From NCBI RefSeq assembly GCF_000168975.1, contig NZ_AAUW01000015.1:1-64000 (forward strand): a DNA stretch of 64,000 nucleotides, read 5' to 3'. The DNA is from Roseibium aggregatum IAM 12614 (GTDB lineage Bacteria; Pseudomonadota; Alphaproteobacteria; Rhizobiales; Stappiaceae). A model generated the notes under the pieces. The model saw only the letters and a list, made by a program, of their open reading frames with translations, ran no database searches and was not told where the DNA came from. Of the stretch, positions 53,164 through 61,729 are shown in pieces. A program made the position numbers and the translations under genes. Position 1 is the first letter of the stretch. Each line of letters opens with the position of its first letter.

Positions 53164-53679
53164 ATGTCGACGCCCAAGGTACTGAACATCGAAACTCCCA
53201 AGGTCGACCAGATCAAGACAGGCGTTTCCGACGAAGTGCGCGAGCAGCTTGCCAAGCATCTGTCGGTCATTCTGGCCGAAACCTACATGCTGACGATCAA
53301 ATCGCACCTTTATCATTGGAACGTCGTTGGCCCGCTCTTCAAATCGATCCATGATCTGACCGAAGAGCATTACGAAAACCTCTTCGCCGCAACCGACGAC
53401 CTGGCAGAGCGTATCCGTGCGCTTGGTCACCGGGCTCCGGTCAATGTCGACGAAGGCAAGCTCAATCTGAGCGTCAGCCTTCCGGCGGGCGGCATGCCCA
53501 ACGCCTTCGAAATGATCGAAGACCTAGTGCACAGCCACGAGATGATTGCCGCGGAGATGCGCGACATGGCGGCCTATGCCGGTGAGAACAGCGACCCGGT
53601 GACGGAAGACCTCCTGACCCAGCGCATCACCTTCCACGACAAGGCTGCGTGGATGCTGAGGGCTGTTATCACCGAGTGA
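53164..53679 (+). CDS. dps: Dps ferroxidase/DNA-protection protein
   Basis: 171-aa ferritin-like dodecamer subunit. ATG at 53164 follows AAAGGAAG; an upstream frame is rejected. The ferroxidase residues of the Dps family are present: IKSHLYHWNVVGPLFKSIHDLTEEHYENLF (His, His, Asp, Glu). It oxidises and stores iron using H2O2, protecting DNA in stress and stationary phase. No clear EcfG box directly upstream. Confidence 0.93.
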   Translation: MSTPKVLNIETPKVDQIKTGVSDEVREQLAKHLSVILAETYMLTIKSHLYHWNVVGPLFKSIHDLTEEHYENLFAATDDLAERIRALGHRAPVNVDEGKLNLSVSLPAGGMPNAFEMIEDLVHSHEMIAAEMRDMAAYAGENSDPVTEDLLTQRITFHDKAAWMLRAVITE

Positions 53680-53793
53680 ACGGCCCAGCCTGAAACTTGA
53701 GGCTATTTGATGAAAATGAGGGGCCGTGTGCCGTTATACGGTAGGCGGCCCTTTGCGTGCTTTGAGCCCCATCATTCCAAATTGTAAGAAGCC

Positions 53794-54009
53794 ATGATCA
53801 GCGTACCGAAACGATTTGCCGGGTTCCGAACCGCAGCAAGCGTTCTGGAAGACCGTTCCCTCTCGGACAAACAAAAACGGACGGCATTGCTGTCCTGGCG
53901 GGCAAGTCTGCGCAAGGCCCCGCAGGCCAGATCCGAACAAGGCGGCCGTACACCACAAGAGCTGATTGCGGAAATCGATGACGCGCTGAAGGCTCTTCGC
54001 CGCGAGTAG
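53794..54009 (+). CDS. Small conserved-looking protein of unknown function
   Basis: 71 aa, charged and mostly helical (RTAASVLEDRSLSDKQKRTALLSWRASLRK, then ELIAEIDDALKALRRE). An AAGAAG stands 3 nt before the ATG. Codon usage matches neighbours and there is no competing frame, so it is probably real. I do not recognise the family. Confidence 0.6.
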   Translation: MISVPKRFAGFRTAASVLEDRSLSDKQKRTALLSWRASLRKAPQARSEQGGRTPQELIAEIDDALKALRRE

Positions 54010-54100
54010 ACCCCGCACATAAACGCCCCCTGAAAGCCGGCGCCACTGCGGGACGTTTCTCCTCACCTGGCATCAGCCCAACCCTGACGTCTCAGACAGA

Positions 54101-55903
54101 TCAGCTATTGGCCTGCCGAACCGGAAACTCGATAACGCACCGTACGCCTTCCGGCGCGAACTCTATTGTGACATCGCCATCGAGCGCCGGTCCGACGAGC
54201 CGTTCCAGCAGCATCTTTCCGAAACCATTGCGCTTTGGCGGCACAACTTCCGGACCGCCACTTTCTTTCCAGACCAGCTTGATCTTGCCGTCTTCCGTCG
54301 TCCAGGAGACCGACAATTTCCCGCCGAGCACTGATAGAGCGCCATATTTGGCGGCATTGGTCGTCAGCTCATGCAGGGCAAGGCCAAGGTTCTGCGCGGC
54401 ATCCGCCGTGATCGAATGCGAGTCGCCCTTGATCTCGATCTGCGGACTTCCCGGATCGATGGATTGCGCCAGATGCGCCAGCACCAGCTCCTTCAGATCC
54501 GCACCGTACCAGGACTGTGACACCAGCAGATCGTGGCTGGCGGCCATGGCCTGAAGCCTTGCGGCAAAGCTCTCGACGAAATCTTCCGTGTTGTCCGAGC
54601 GCGCCGCGGTCTGCCGGGCCATGGCCTGAATAACCGCAAGCAGGTTCTTGGAGCGGTGTGTCAGCTCCCGCATCACGAGATGCATCTGGCGTTCGTTTTC
54701 GCGCTTGTGCGTCAGGTCGATGGAAATACCGATCAGGCCGGTAATCCGGCCCTCCTTGTCTCTCGCCGGTTCGATGCGCATGTTGTAGCTGCGATTGACG
54801 CCGTTCATGTCCATGTCGAATTCGATGACCGCGCTTTCACCTGTTTCCAGCACTTTCTTTTTTGCCGGAATGAGCTTGAGCTGGCTTTCTTCCGGAAACA
54901 GCTCCGCATCGCTCTTGCCGATGAAGAAATCCGGTTTGAAACCTGGCGACGGATTGACGACGTGGACATATTTCAGGTCGAGATCCTGCTCGAAAACGGT
55001 TGTCAGCGAGCCGTCGAGCGCCTTCTCGAAACGCCGGTTGGCCTCTGCAAGCTGTCTTGCGAGGGAGGAGAGCCGGATTTCATAAAGGCTCTTCTCGGTC
55101 ATATCGATTGCCGTACACAAGACGCCGTCGATATCGCCGCTGCTGTTGCGCGTCGGATGCACGATCAGATCCAGGGAGATCGTTCCCGTCTCCTCGCTGT
55201 CCAGCGCAAAATACGTCGAGGCGGTCTCGCCGGTTTCCAGAACCTGGCGCTTCACCTCATCCATTTCCGCTGCGGTCTCTTCCGGCATGAGGTCGTGGTC
55301 CGTGCAGCCGAGGATCTCTTCCGGCTTCTTGCCGAACCGCGGATTGTGGATCCAGGTGTAGCGCAGATCCTTGTCCTGGGTGAAAACGGAAATGTTGGAA
55401 CCGGTCAGAGCGGTTTCAAAGCGCTCGTTGATCTGCTTGACCTCCCGACGGGTTCTGCCGACCTTGTCGGAAAGCTCGACATTTTCAGCTTTCAGCATAT
55501 CGTTGGCCCGCTCCAGATCCTGCAGCGAGGGAATGGCAAGCAGCATCGGCCGTACCCGCCAGACGACGACTGCGGTTGCCACCGAGACTGCGGCAGTGAC
55601 CAGCTTGATCAGGCCTTGCGCGCCGTAAATCGGCCACCAGAGCGTTGCCAGGGCCGTCAGATGGGTCAGCGCACACGCCAGAATGAAGGCGATGAACAGA
55701 TACCCGATCCTGCGGGAATTCCCCTGAATGTCCGGACGCTTGCGCAGGAAGTCGAAAATCATCAGGGGAATGATAATATAAGCCAGCGCGATCAAACCGT
55801 CGGAAATAGCATGGATTGCCACGAGATCCGGGCGCCAGAGCAGGCAGTATCCATGCGGCATGAACGCCGCCGCGCCAAAAAGATAAGTAACGATATCAGA
55901 CAT
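54101..55903 (-). CDS. HWE-family sensor histidine kinase with ethylene-receptor-like membrane domain and two PAS domains
   Basis: 600 aa from the ATG at 55903. Three helices at about 10-115 match the ethylene-binding domain: MPHGYCLLWRPDLVAIHAISDGLIALAY has Asp35 and Tyr42, and FILACALTHLT has Cys77 and His81, at the spacing of ETR1 Cys65/His69. Two PAS domains (about 160-270 and 290-400), then the HWE kinase: phospho-His416 in ELTHRSKNLLAVIQAMARQ, LHELTTNAAKYGALS and VWKESGGP. HWE kinases feed PhyR in the general stress response, and phyR is 0.5 kb away. Confidence 0.88.
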   Translation of the reverse strand: MSDIVTYLFGAAAFMPHGYCLLWRPDLVAIHAISDGLIALAYIIIPLMIFDFLRKRPDIQGNSRRIGYLFIAFILACALTHLTALATLWWPIYGAQGLIKLVTAAVSVATAVVVWRVRPMLLAIPSLQDLERANDMLKAENVELSDKVGRTRREVKQINERFETALTGSNISVFTQDKDLRYTWIHNPRFGKKPEEILGCTDHDLMPEETAAEMDEVKRQVLETGETASTYFALDSEETGTISLDLIVHPTRNSSGDIDGVLCTAIDMTEKSLYEIRLSSLARQLAEANRRFEKALDGSLTTVFEQDLDLKYVHVVNPSPGFKPDFFIGKSDAELFPEESQLKLIPAKKKVLETGESAVIEFDMDMNGVNRSYNMRIEPARDKEGRITGLIGISIDLTHKRENERQMHLVMRELTHRSKNLLAVIQAMARQTAARSDNTEDFVESFAARLQAMAASHDLLVSQSWYGADLKELVLAHLAQSIDPGSPQIEIKGDSHSITADAAQNLGLALHELTTNAAKYGALSVLGGKLSVSWTTEDGKIKLVWKESGGPEVVPPKRNGFGKMLLERLVGPALDGDVTIEFAPEGVRCVIEFPVRQANS

Positions 55904-56022
55904 TTCGGTCTTGCTCCGTTGTCCGGGCATATGGCCTTGCGCAAAAGTCCCGCAAAAAGAAAGCCGCTTCCGCACCTGGGTGCCAGTCCATGTTCGGCGC
56001 CGGTGCCGACCGCAGTTCATTT

Positions 56023-56047
56023 GGAACCATTGACCACAGGAACCGTT
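56023..56047 (+). promoter_or_regulatory. EcfG-type promoter of the CsbD gene
   Basis: GGAAC (56023-56027), N16, CGTT (56044-56047), 35 bp before the start codon. Confidence 0.78.
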
Positions 56048-56082
56048 TTCCATGTGTCATCAAGACAAGGAGAAAACGACCG

Positions 56083-56280
56083 ATGAATTGGGACCGGATT
56101 GAAGAAAACTGGAAAGAATTCAAAGGAAAGGCCATCGCCCAATGGGGCAAGCTGACCGACGACGAAGTCGATCGGGTCGACGGCCGCCGAACCGAACTTG
56201 CTGGCCTCATCCAACAAAAATATGGCAAGACCCGCGAAGAAGCCGAGAAGGACATTGAGGACTGGCTCTCACGGCACTGA
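56083..56280 (+). CDS. CsbD family stress protein
   Basis: 65 aa, the usual CsbD size. MNWDRIEENWKEFKGKAIAQWGKLTDDEVDRVDGRRTELAGLIQQKYGKTREEAEKDI is a clear CsbD domain. AAGGAG lies 8-9 nt upstream. Induced by general stress in many bacteria; biochemical role unknown. Own terminator at 56289-56312. Confidence 0.92.
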   Translation: MNWDRIEENWKEFKGKAIAQWGKLTDDEVDRVDGRRTELAGLIQQKYGKTREEAEKDIEDWLSRH

Positions 56281-56288
56281 AGGAAAAG

Positions 56289-56312
56289 GGCGGGCCTTGG
56301 TGCCCGCCTCTT
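56289..56312 (+). terminator. Terminator of the CsbD gene
   Basis: GGCGGGC (56289-56295) / GCCCGCC (56302-56308) with a 6-nt loop and TCTTCCCTT tail. Confidence 0.7.
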
Positions 56313-56439
56313 CCCTTCCGGATTGAATTTGCAGCGTTCTGACACGGTAGACAAGCGACCCGGACTTCCATCTTGCTCGCGTCCCGAGGAACGCACGCAA
56401 GACAAAGGTCCCGTTTCGCTCATCCCGTCACCACTTGCC

Positions 56440-57246
56440 TCAGGCAGCGACGACTTCTTCCGTGCCTTTGAAAAACAGGGCCTGGCTGATGCCAGCCTTG
56501 ACCGTGTTCGGGTTGAACGGCTTGGTGATGAGGAACGTTGGCTCCGGCCGCTCGCCCGTCAGGAGGCGCTCTGGGAAGGACGTGATGAAGATGACCGGAA
56601 CGGACATTTCCGCAAGGATTTCCTTCACCGCATCGATGCCCGATGAACCGTCGGCGAGCTGGATATCAGCAAGAACCAGCCCGGGTTTCTGTGCCTTGGC
56701 GGCAGCAATGGCGTCGCTTGCCGTCCGGGCCACGCTGGTAACACCATGACCGAGGGATTCCACGATCTGGATGAGATCCATGGAAATAAGCGGTTCATCC
56801 TCGATGATCAGCACATCGGTCTTGGTCTGCCGGTCGATTTCAGCAATCGCATCCTGAACCAGGCCGGTCACATCCTCTTCATTGCGCTGAATGATGAGCG
56901 CGGTTTCGGGAAGCGAGAAACCTTCCAGCGTCGACAGCAACAGGGTTTGCCGGCTTTCTGGTGCCATGGTTGCCAGACGTTGCTGAGCAGTCTGCTCGAA
57001 AATGGAAACGGTCCCGTCGTGTGTCGTTGGCGGAACGACACTTGCGTTCCACAAAACATGGAAAAGACGATACAGACCGATCTTCACGCCATGAGTCGTG
57101 TCGATGATGGTCTGATCTGCCACCAGCGCCTGCAAGCAGGCCCTGACGTAGGCATCGCCACTTTTCTGACTTCCCGCCAAAGCTCTTGCATATCTGCGCA
57201 GATATGGCAGCAGCGGCGCGATTTCTTCCGAAAGGCTCACGGACAT
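56440..57246 (-). CDS. phyR: PhyR general stress response regulator (sigma-like plus receiver)
   Basis: 268 aa from the ATG at 57246. N-terminal sigma-factor-like domain (about 1-135: EEIAPLLPYLRRYARALAGSQKSGDAYV, then LLLSTLEGFSLPETALIIQ) and C-terminal receiver with DVLIIEDEPLISMD, phospho-Asp194 in VLADIQLADGSSG and FLITKPFNPNTV. When phosphorylated its sigma-like half binds NepR and frees EcfG. Divergent from nepR-ecfG, the canonical order. Confidence 0.95.
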   Translation of the reverse strand: MSVSLSEEIAPLLPYLRRYARALAGSQKSGDAYVRACLQALVADQTIIDTTHGVKIGLYRLFHVLWNASVVPPTTHDGTVSIFEQTAQQRLATMAPESRQTLLLSTLEGFSLPETALIIQRNEEDVTGLVQDAIAEIDRQTKTDVLIIEDEPLISMDLIQIVESLGHGVTSVARTASDAIAAAKAQKPGLVLADIQLADGSSGIDAVKEILAEMSVPVIFITSFPERLLTGERPEPTFLITKPFNPNTVKAGISQALFFKGTEEVVAA

Positions 57247-57318
57247 AAATAAGTTCCTTAATATGGTGCCGCTCGATAGCGGCCGAACGGCCCGCTTTTT
57301 AGCGCGCCCGTAACTCGA

Positions 57319-57344
57319 AAATGCATTCGGCAAAAAAAAGTTCC
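57319..57344 (-). promoter_or_regulatory. Possible EcfG-type promoter of phyR
   Basis: Minus strand GGAAC (57344-57340), N16, CATT (57323-57320): one mismatch from CGTT. The GGAAC words of this and the nepR promoter form the arms of one perfect inverted repeat. Confidence 0.45.
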
Positions 57345-57352
57345 CTGCGCAA

Positions 57353-57377
57353 GGAACTTTTTTTTTGCGGCTGCGTT
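57353..57377 (+). promoter_or_regulatory. EcfG-type promoter of nepR-ecfG
   Basis: GGAAC (57353-57357), N16 including nine T, CGTT (57374-57377); 49 bp before the nepR start. Indicates EcfG autoregulation. Confidence 0.82.
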
Positions 57378-57426
57378 TATGTCTCAATTAAGCCTATCTT
57401 CGAAGACGCGAAAATCGGAAACCGCA

Positions 57427-57633
57427 ATGGCAAGCAAGCTCAAACCCGAAGTACCCAACGCTGGGTTCGGTGTCATCACACCCTCGGCGGGATCCAAGTC
57501 CAAAGAGGACTGGATCGGTAACCAGCTCAAGAAAGTTTATGACGAGGCCCTGTCGGAAGACATACCCGACGACATGATGGATCTGTTGTCTGCATTGGAT
57601 GTTAGAGGCTCTGACGAGGAGGCCGCAGAATGA
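57427..57633 (+). CDS. nepR: Anti-sigma factor NepR
   Basis: 68 aa from the ATG at 57427. The conserved NepR core DWIGNQLKKVYDEALSEDIPDDMMDLLSAL is intact. It sequesters EcfG until phospho-PhyR takes its place. Overlaps ecfG by 4 bp. Confidence 0.93.
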   Translation: MASKLKPEVPNAGFGVITPSAGSKSKEDWIGNQLKKVYDEALSEDIPDDMMDLLSALDVRGSDEEAAE

Positions 57634-58184
57634 ACGTCGCACAGTTCAAACAGGATCTAGTCGACGCAATACCGCGATTGCGCGCCTTCGCCAGATCCAT
57701 CAGCGGCGACCGTGACCGCGCGGACGACCTGGTACAGGAAACACTGGCGAAGGCGATAGCCAACAAGGACAAGTTCACCGAGGGCACCAATCTCACCGCC
57801 TGGCTGATCACCATTCTCCGCAACCAGTATTATTCCGTCGGCAGAAAGATGCAGCGCGAAGTCGCAGATCCCGACGGGGAACATGCCGCCAGCCTGGAAA
57901 GCAAGCCGCAACAGTCAGGTCATCTGGAACTGAAGGATTTTCTGAGCGCCCTTCAGGTTCTCGCCGATGACCAGCGCGAAGCCCTCATTCTGATCGGTGC
58001 CAGTGGCTTCTCTTATGAGGAAGCTGCCGAAATCCTCGGTGTGAAGGTTGGCACCGTCAAAAGCCGCGTCTCCCGCGCACGACTGCGCCTGGAAGATCTC
58101 ATGAACGGCAACGAACAGTTCGAACGGTCCGAACTTGCTGCCGCCGCATCCGCATCCCTGATCAGGGACGCTCTGACCGTCTGA
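57630..58184 (+). CDS. ecfG: ECF sigma factor EcfG (general stress response)
   Basis: 184 aa with sigma region 2 (PRLRAFARSISGDRDRADDLVQETLAKAIANKDKF, about 10-55) and region 4 (LADDQREALILIGASGFSYEEAAEILGVKVGTVKSRVSRARLRL, about 105-155). Adjacent to nepR and phyR, so it is the ECF15 sigma that reads the GGAAC-N16-CGTT promoters. A GTG/ATGA overlap with nepR couples their synthesis. Confidence 0.95.
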   Translation: MNVAQFKQDLVDAIPRLRAFARSISGDRDRADDLVQETLAKAIANKDKFTEGTNLTAWLITILRNQYYSVGRKMQREVADPDGEHAASLESKPQQSGHLELKDFLSALQVLADDQREALILIGASGFSYEEAAEILGVKVGTVKSRVSRARLRLEDLMNGNEQFERSELAAAASASLIRDALTV

Positions 58185-58345
58185 TCATTCTCGAAAAACC
58201 AGATTGTATCCGCTTCTGCGCCTGTAACAGACGGGCGTATGGTTTCGGGTGCGGATTCGCGAGTTTGATTGGAGCGTCTAATAGCAACAGCGGCTAGCAG
58301 GGTTTCATCCTGGATGACGCCCTGCCGGTCTGAGGGGGAACTGTG

Positions 58346-59656
58346 ATGCATCTGATCTATCAGGAGAATGCCCGCGAACACGCGCTTGTCCGTCTGACCA
58401 AGGGTTTTCTGTTCATCCCCATTTGCATCACCCTCATGGGAGCCCTGCTCGCTTTCGCGGCCTTCGTGATAGATGATCTGGGTCTGCTGAACAGAGCTTT
58501 CGACTTTTTCGCCTACAGCACCATAAGTGTGGATGGTGCCCGCTCGGTCCTGTCGACCATTGCCGGCGCCATGATGTCCGTCATCAGCCTGGTCTATTCG
58601 TTGACGCTGGTTGTCTTTACCCTCGCCGCGGGCAATATTTCGGCGCGTCTTCTGGAGACCTTCGCCAGCAACCGGACAACGCAGATCACCATCGGCCTTC
58701 TGGGCGCGACCTTCCTTTACTCGATGATTGCCTTGTTCGGTGTCGACGAAAACGAAGACCTGCGATTTTCCGTCATCCTCTGCATTCTGCTGGCCTGCGC
58801 GAGCTTTTTCTGGCTGGTCTATTTTGTGAACGACGTGGCCGGACGGATCCGCGTTGATGCCGAAATCGGCCGGATCCATTCCTCGCTCCGGTTCTCGATC
58901 GACGAGCTACTGGCCAACGAGCCGCGTGAACAGCCCAATGACTGTGACGAGATCCCTGATCTGCCGGTCCGGGTCTACAAATCAACCTACAGCGGCTACA
59001 TCACCTTCATCGACAGCAACCAGCTCATCGAAATCGCGAAGTCTCTCGACGGCTTCATCGAGGTGACGGTCAGCCCCGGAACCTACGTCATCGAAGGCAT
59101 GCCGATTGCAAAAGTCCGCACTGCCGAATCCGAGCCGGATCTGAAACAACTCGAGAAAACTTTCCAGATCGAAAAGGCGCGGGCTCCTGAAGGGGACATC
59201 CAGTTTTCGGTCCACCTGATGGTGGAGATCGCCCTGCGCGCCCTCTCGCCCGGCGTCAACGACAGCTACACCGCCATCAGCGCAATCGATCACCTGTCTG
59301 CCTCCGTCGCTCGGATCCTTCAGCGCGGCGCTCCAAGCTCGCTGATCACCGATGACGAAGACACCCCTCGCCTCTGGCTGACCATTCTGGAAATGCACGA
59401 TCTGCTGGACACGGCAGTCAGCCCGCTGCGGCAGGCCTCCAGAGGCAACATCCTTGTGCTGGATCACTTCATCTCCGCCCTGGAAAAGGCATCCCTGGTG
59501 TGCCGCAAGGAGCATTTGCCACTGGTTTCCAAGCAATTGTACAACATCGCACAGGACGCGGTCTTCTCCATTGAAAGCAGACCGGACAGACAGCAGATCG
59601 CGCACAGGCTCTGGACCGCCCGCAATACGGTGCGCGAACAGGCGAGAGCCGGCTAG
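58346..59656 (+). CDS. DUF2254 membrane protein
   Basis: 436 aa. Four transmembrane segments in the first 190 residues (FIPICITLMGALLAFAAFVI; VLSTIAGAMMSVISLVYSLTLVVFTL; ITIGLLGATFLYSMIALFG; VILCILLACASFFWLVYFV), then a soluble domain with VSPGTYVIEGMPIAKV and LSPGVNDSYTAISAIDHLSA, the DUF2254 signature. Function unknown; the layout suggests an ion channel or sensor. ATG at 58346 with GGGGGA upstream is preferred to the GTG at 58343. Confidence 0.85.
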   Translation: MHLIYQENAREHALVRLTKGFLFIPICITLMGALLAFAAFVIDDLGLLNRAFDFFAYSTISVDGARSVLSTIAGAMMSVISLVYSLTLVVFTLAAGNISARLLETFASNRTTQITIGLLGATFLYSMIALFGVDENEDLRFSVILCILLACASFFWLVYFVNDVAGRIRVDAEIGRIHSSLRFSIDELLANEPREQPNDCDEIPDLPVRVYKSTYSGYITFIDSNQLIEIAKSLDGFIEVTVSPGTYVIEGMPIAKVRTAESEPDLKQLEKTFQIEKARAPEGDIQFSVHLMVEIALRALSPGVNDSYTAISAIDHLSASVARILQRGAPSSLITDDEDTPRLWLTILEMHDLLDTAVSPLRQASRGNILVLDHFISALEKASLVCRKEHLPLVSKQLYNIAQDAVFSIESRPDRQQIAHRLWTARNTVREQARAG

Positions 59657-59871
59657 AACATAGCGTGGAAAGCAGGTTCTGTTTTTTCTGGAAAAGCTTC
59701 ACGCTCAGAAAGTAAAAAAGCGTGCCCCGCTTAAACGGACAGAACACGCTTTGGACGAGGCGCCGAGCAGACCATTGAAAATGGAAGCGATGGAGGGGGC
59801 CAAGTGCCGCCTGAGCATCTGTTCCGCCCGTTCCCTCTACTTCATCCAGGCCATGTAGAAGGCAAAAAAAG

Positions 59872-59892
59872 GGGCGCCGTAGCGCCCGTTTT
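59872..59892 (-). terminator. Terminator of the DUF1328 gene
   Basis: GGGCGC / GCGCCC stem (59872-59887) with T-runs on both sides, so it can work on both strands; 12 bp after the DUF1328 stop. A second hairpin AAAGCGTG/CACGCTTT lies near 59718-59753 in the same 243-bp gap. Confidence 0.8.
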
Positions 59893-59899
59893 TCTCGTA

Positions 59900-60070
59900 T
59901 CAAACCCTGCGGCCTCTGATCGCGTGCGCGACTGCCGAAATCAGGAACAGCGCGATAGCGACGAAGAAGATCAGCTTGGCGATGCCGACCGCAGTACCGG
60001 CGATACCACCAAAACCAAGAACGGCTGCAACGATAGCAACCACCAAGAACAACAGTGCCCAGGAAAGCAT
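59900..60070 (-). CDS. DUF1328 (YtjA-like) small membrane protein
   Basis: 56 aa, read directly from the minus strand: starts [20 protein letters not shown], continues [20 protein letters not shown] and ends [16 protein letters not shown]. Two transmembrane helices with the GGIAGTA turn are the DUF1328 signature. Stress-linked in many proteobacteria. An EcfG promoter lies 33 bp upstream of its start. Confidence 0.9.
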   Translation of the reverse strand: MLSWALLFLVVAIVAAVLGFGGIAGTAVGIAKLIFFVAIALFLISAVAHAIRGRRV

Positions 60071-60102
60071 ATCAACCTCCGATATTTGAGATATGGAGAT
60101 TT

Positions 60103-60127
60103 AACGCAGCGACCCGAAATTGGTTCC
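60103..60127 (-). promoter_or_regulatory. EcfG-type promoter of the DUF1328 gene
   Basis: Minus strand GGAAC (60127-60123), N16, CGTT (60106-60103), 33 bp before the start codon. Confidence 0.8.
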
Positions 60128-60171
60128 GAATATTTTTTCAGTTTTATTTCACCCCATTAAAAGAAGAGCAG

Positions 60172-60196
60172 GGAACCTTCTGCACGCCTGACCGTT
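60172..60196 (+). promoter_or_regulatory. EcfG-type promoter of the PLDc_N-like gene
   Basis: GGAAC (60172-60176), N16, CGTT (60193-60196), 33 bp before the start; divergent twin of the site at 60103-60127. Confidence 0.8.
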
Positions 60197-60228
60197 TCCG
60201 AAACAGCTACACAACCCGGAGATCTGTC

Positions 60229-60414
60229 ATGGAATATGGAATCGTTGGCCTCTTAATCCTCATCGTGGATGTCTACGCGATCATCCAGGTTCTCGGGAGC
60301 GGATCCTCCACAGGCGCCAAGCTGCTGTGGGTCCTCGGCATCCTGATTTTCCCGGTTGTCGGCTTCATCGTCTGGCTGCTGGCCGGACCGAAAAGCTCCG
60401 GCAAACTGGCCTGA
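60229..60414 (+). CDS. PLDc_N-like small membrane protein
   Basis: 61 aa, two hydrophobic segments (IVGLLILIVDVYAIIQVLG and LLWVLGILIFPVVGFIVWLLAGP). LWVLGILIFPVVGFIVWLL(A)GP is the phospholipase D N-terminal (PLDc_N) motif found alone in stress-induced small proteins. An ATG at 60229 follows CCCGGAGATC. Confidence 0.85.
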   Translation: MEYGIVGLLILIVDVYAIIQVLGSGSSTGAKLLWVLGILIFPVVGFIVWLLAGPKSSGKLA

Positions 60415-60537
60415 ATTCCCGCGCCGCGATTACGCCTGCAGATAGCTGTGCATCGTGGCGCGACTTCGGAATTTCCTGAAAATTCAATCATTTACCAGGC
60501 AAACCCCAAATTTCTAACCCCAAAGGGAGATGCTCAA

Positions 60538-61467
60538 ATGCTTCGCCATCTACTCGCCACCACCGCACTCGTTGCAGGCCTTTCGACGGCCGCCATCGCC
60601 GGTGACACCGCTGCGATGAAGGACGGCGGTCAGACCGGTGCAAAAAATGACACCGGCGTCTATGAATTCGAACTCCACACCCTTGCGCCGGACGCAACCA
60701 CCGGCATCCTTGCCACCAACATGGTCGGCAAGCCGGTCCTGACCAGCAGGAACGCTGACGGCGAAGAAATCGGCGACATCAATGACGTCGTCTTCGGCCG
60801 TGACGGAACCGTGCGTGCGGTCATCGTCGGCGTCGGCGGGTTCCTCGGCATGGGTGAAAAGGAAGTCGCCCTCGACTTTACCCGCCTCAGCTTCGTGTCC
60901 GGTCAGGAAAACCAGCTCATCGTCGTCACCGACGTCTCTCGCCAGGAACTGGAAGGTGCGACCCCTTACGAGCGTCCGGACTATATTCCGCACTGGATGA
61001 CGGCAGAAGGTGCACGCGAGCAGATGGACAAGGTCACTGCAAGCGCCAAGGACACCTATGAAACCGTGCGCAAGGAAGCAATCGACCCGGCAAAACAGCG
61101 TCTGGACGAAGCCATGGCCGACCCCTGGACCGCTGAAAAAACAGAGGTCGACGCGGCCAGCGTCTCCACCGATGAGCTGATCGATTCCACGGTCTACACC
61201 AACCAGGACACTGACATTGGCGACGTCGCCGAGGTTCTGATCGGCAAGGATGGCAAGGCACAGGCAGTCGTCATCGATGTAGGGGGTTTCCTTGGCTTCA
61301 ACGCGAAGCCGGTTGCCGTGTCCTACTCCAGCCTCAAGATGTTCGAAACGGAAAATGGCGACCTTCTGGTGACAGCCCCCTTCACCAAGGAGCAGCTTGA
61401 AAACGCGCCGACCTATGAGCCGGCCGCTTACAAGTCCAATCCGGATGCGGTTCTGCTGAAAGGCTGA
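60538..61467 (+). CDS. Exported protein with two PRC-barrel domains
   Basis: 309 aa from the ATG at 60538 (GGGAGA 8 nt upstream). Signal peptide ends near AIA-GDT. Two PRC barrels: about 58-130 (NMVGKPVLTSRNADGEEIGDINDVVFGRDG ... VGVGGFLGMGEKEVALDF) and about 213-285 (DELIDSTVYTNQDTDIGDVAEVLIGKDGKAQAVVIDVGGFLGFNAKPVAVSY), joined by a helical linker. Such proteins are common in alphaproteobacterial stress regions; function unknown. No exact EcfG box found upstream. Confidence 0.88.
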   Translation: MLRHLLATTALVAGLSTAAIAGDTAAMKDGGQTGAKNDTGVYEFELHTLAPDATTGILATNMVGKPVLTSRNADGEEIGDINDVVFGRDGTVRAVIVGVGGFLGMGEKEVALDFTRLSFVSGQENQLIVVTDVSRQELEGATPYERPDYIPHWMTAEGAREQMDKVTASAKDTYETVRKEAIDPAKQRLDEAMADPWTAEKTEVDAASVSTDELIDSTVYTNQDTDIGDVAEVLIGKDGKAQAVVIDVGGFLGFNAKPVAVSYSSLKMFETENGDLLVTAPFTKEQLENAPTYEPAAYKSNPDAVLLKG

Positions 61468-61495
61468 ATGGTAAGATCGGACATGTGAGCAGAAC

Positions 61496-61522
61496 GGGTC
61501 GCCTCGGCGGCCCGTTTTTTTT
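61496..61522 (+). terminator. Terminator of the PRC-barrel gene
   Basis: GGGTCGCC / GGCGGCCC stem (61496-61513) and an eight-T run. The rest of the gap to 61729 holds nothing I recognise. Confidence 0.7.
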
Positions 61523-61729
61523 GCCCTCGTTTCAGGCGGCAGCACCGGCAACAAGGATGAACTGTCCAGAAGGTGTCTGGCTGAGCGCTCTGCAGCTCAG
61601 AAAAGCCACACAACTCTTGCACCTTCCGGAGCCGGTAGCGGTTGCCAGGGCGGCTACCCCGCCCGGTCTCCTCCTCCCCGCTGCCAGCCACGAGGAGACT
61701 TTCTCAGTTCCAGAGAGTTTCAGACAGTC

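Noticed and set aside
54533-56086. 517-codon frame antisense to the kinase gene
   Set aside because: It is the complement of a well-supported coding gene; long antisense frames are common in GC-rich DNA.
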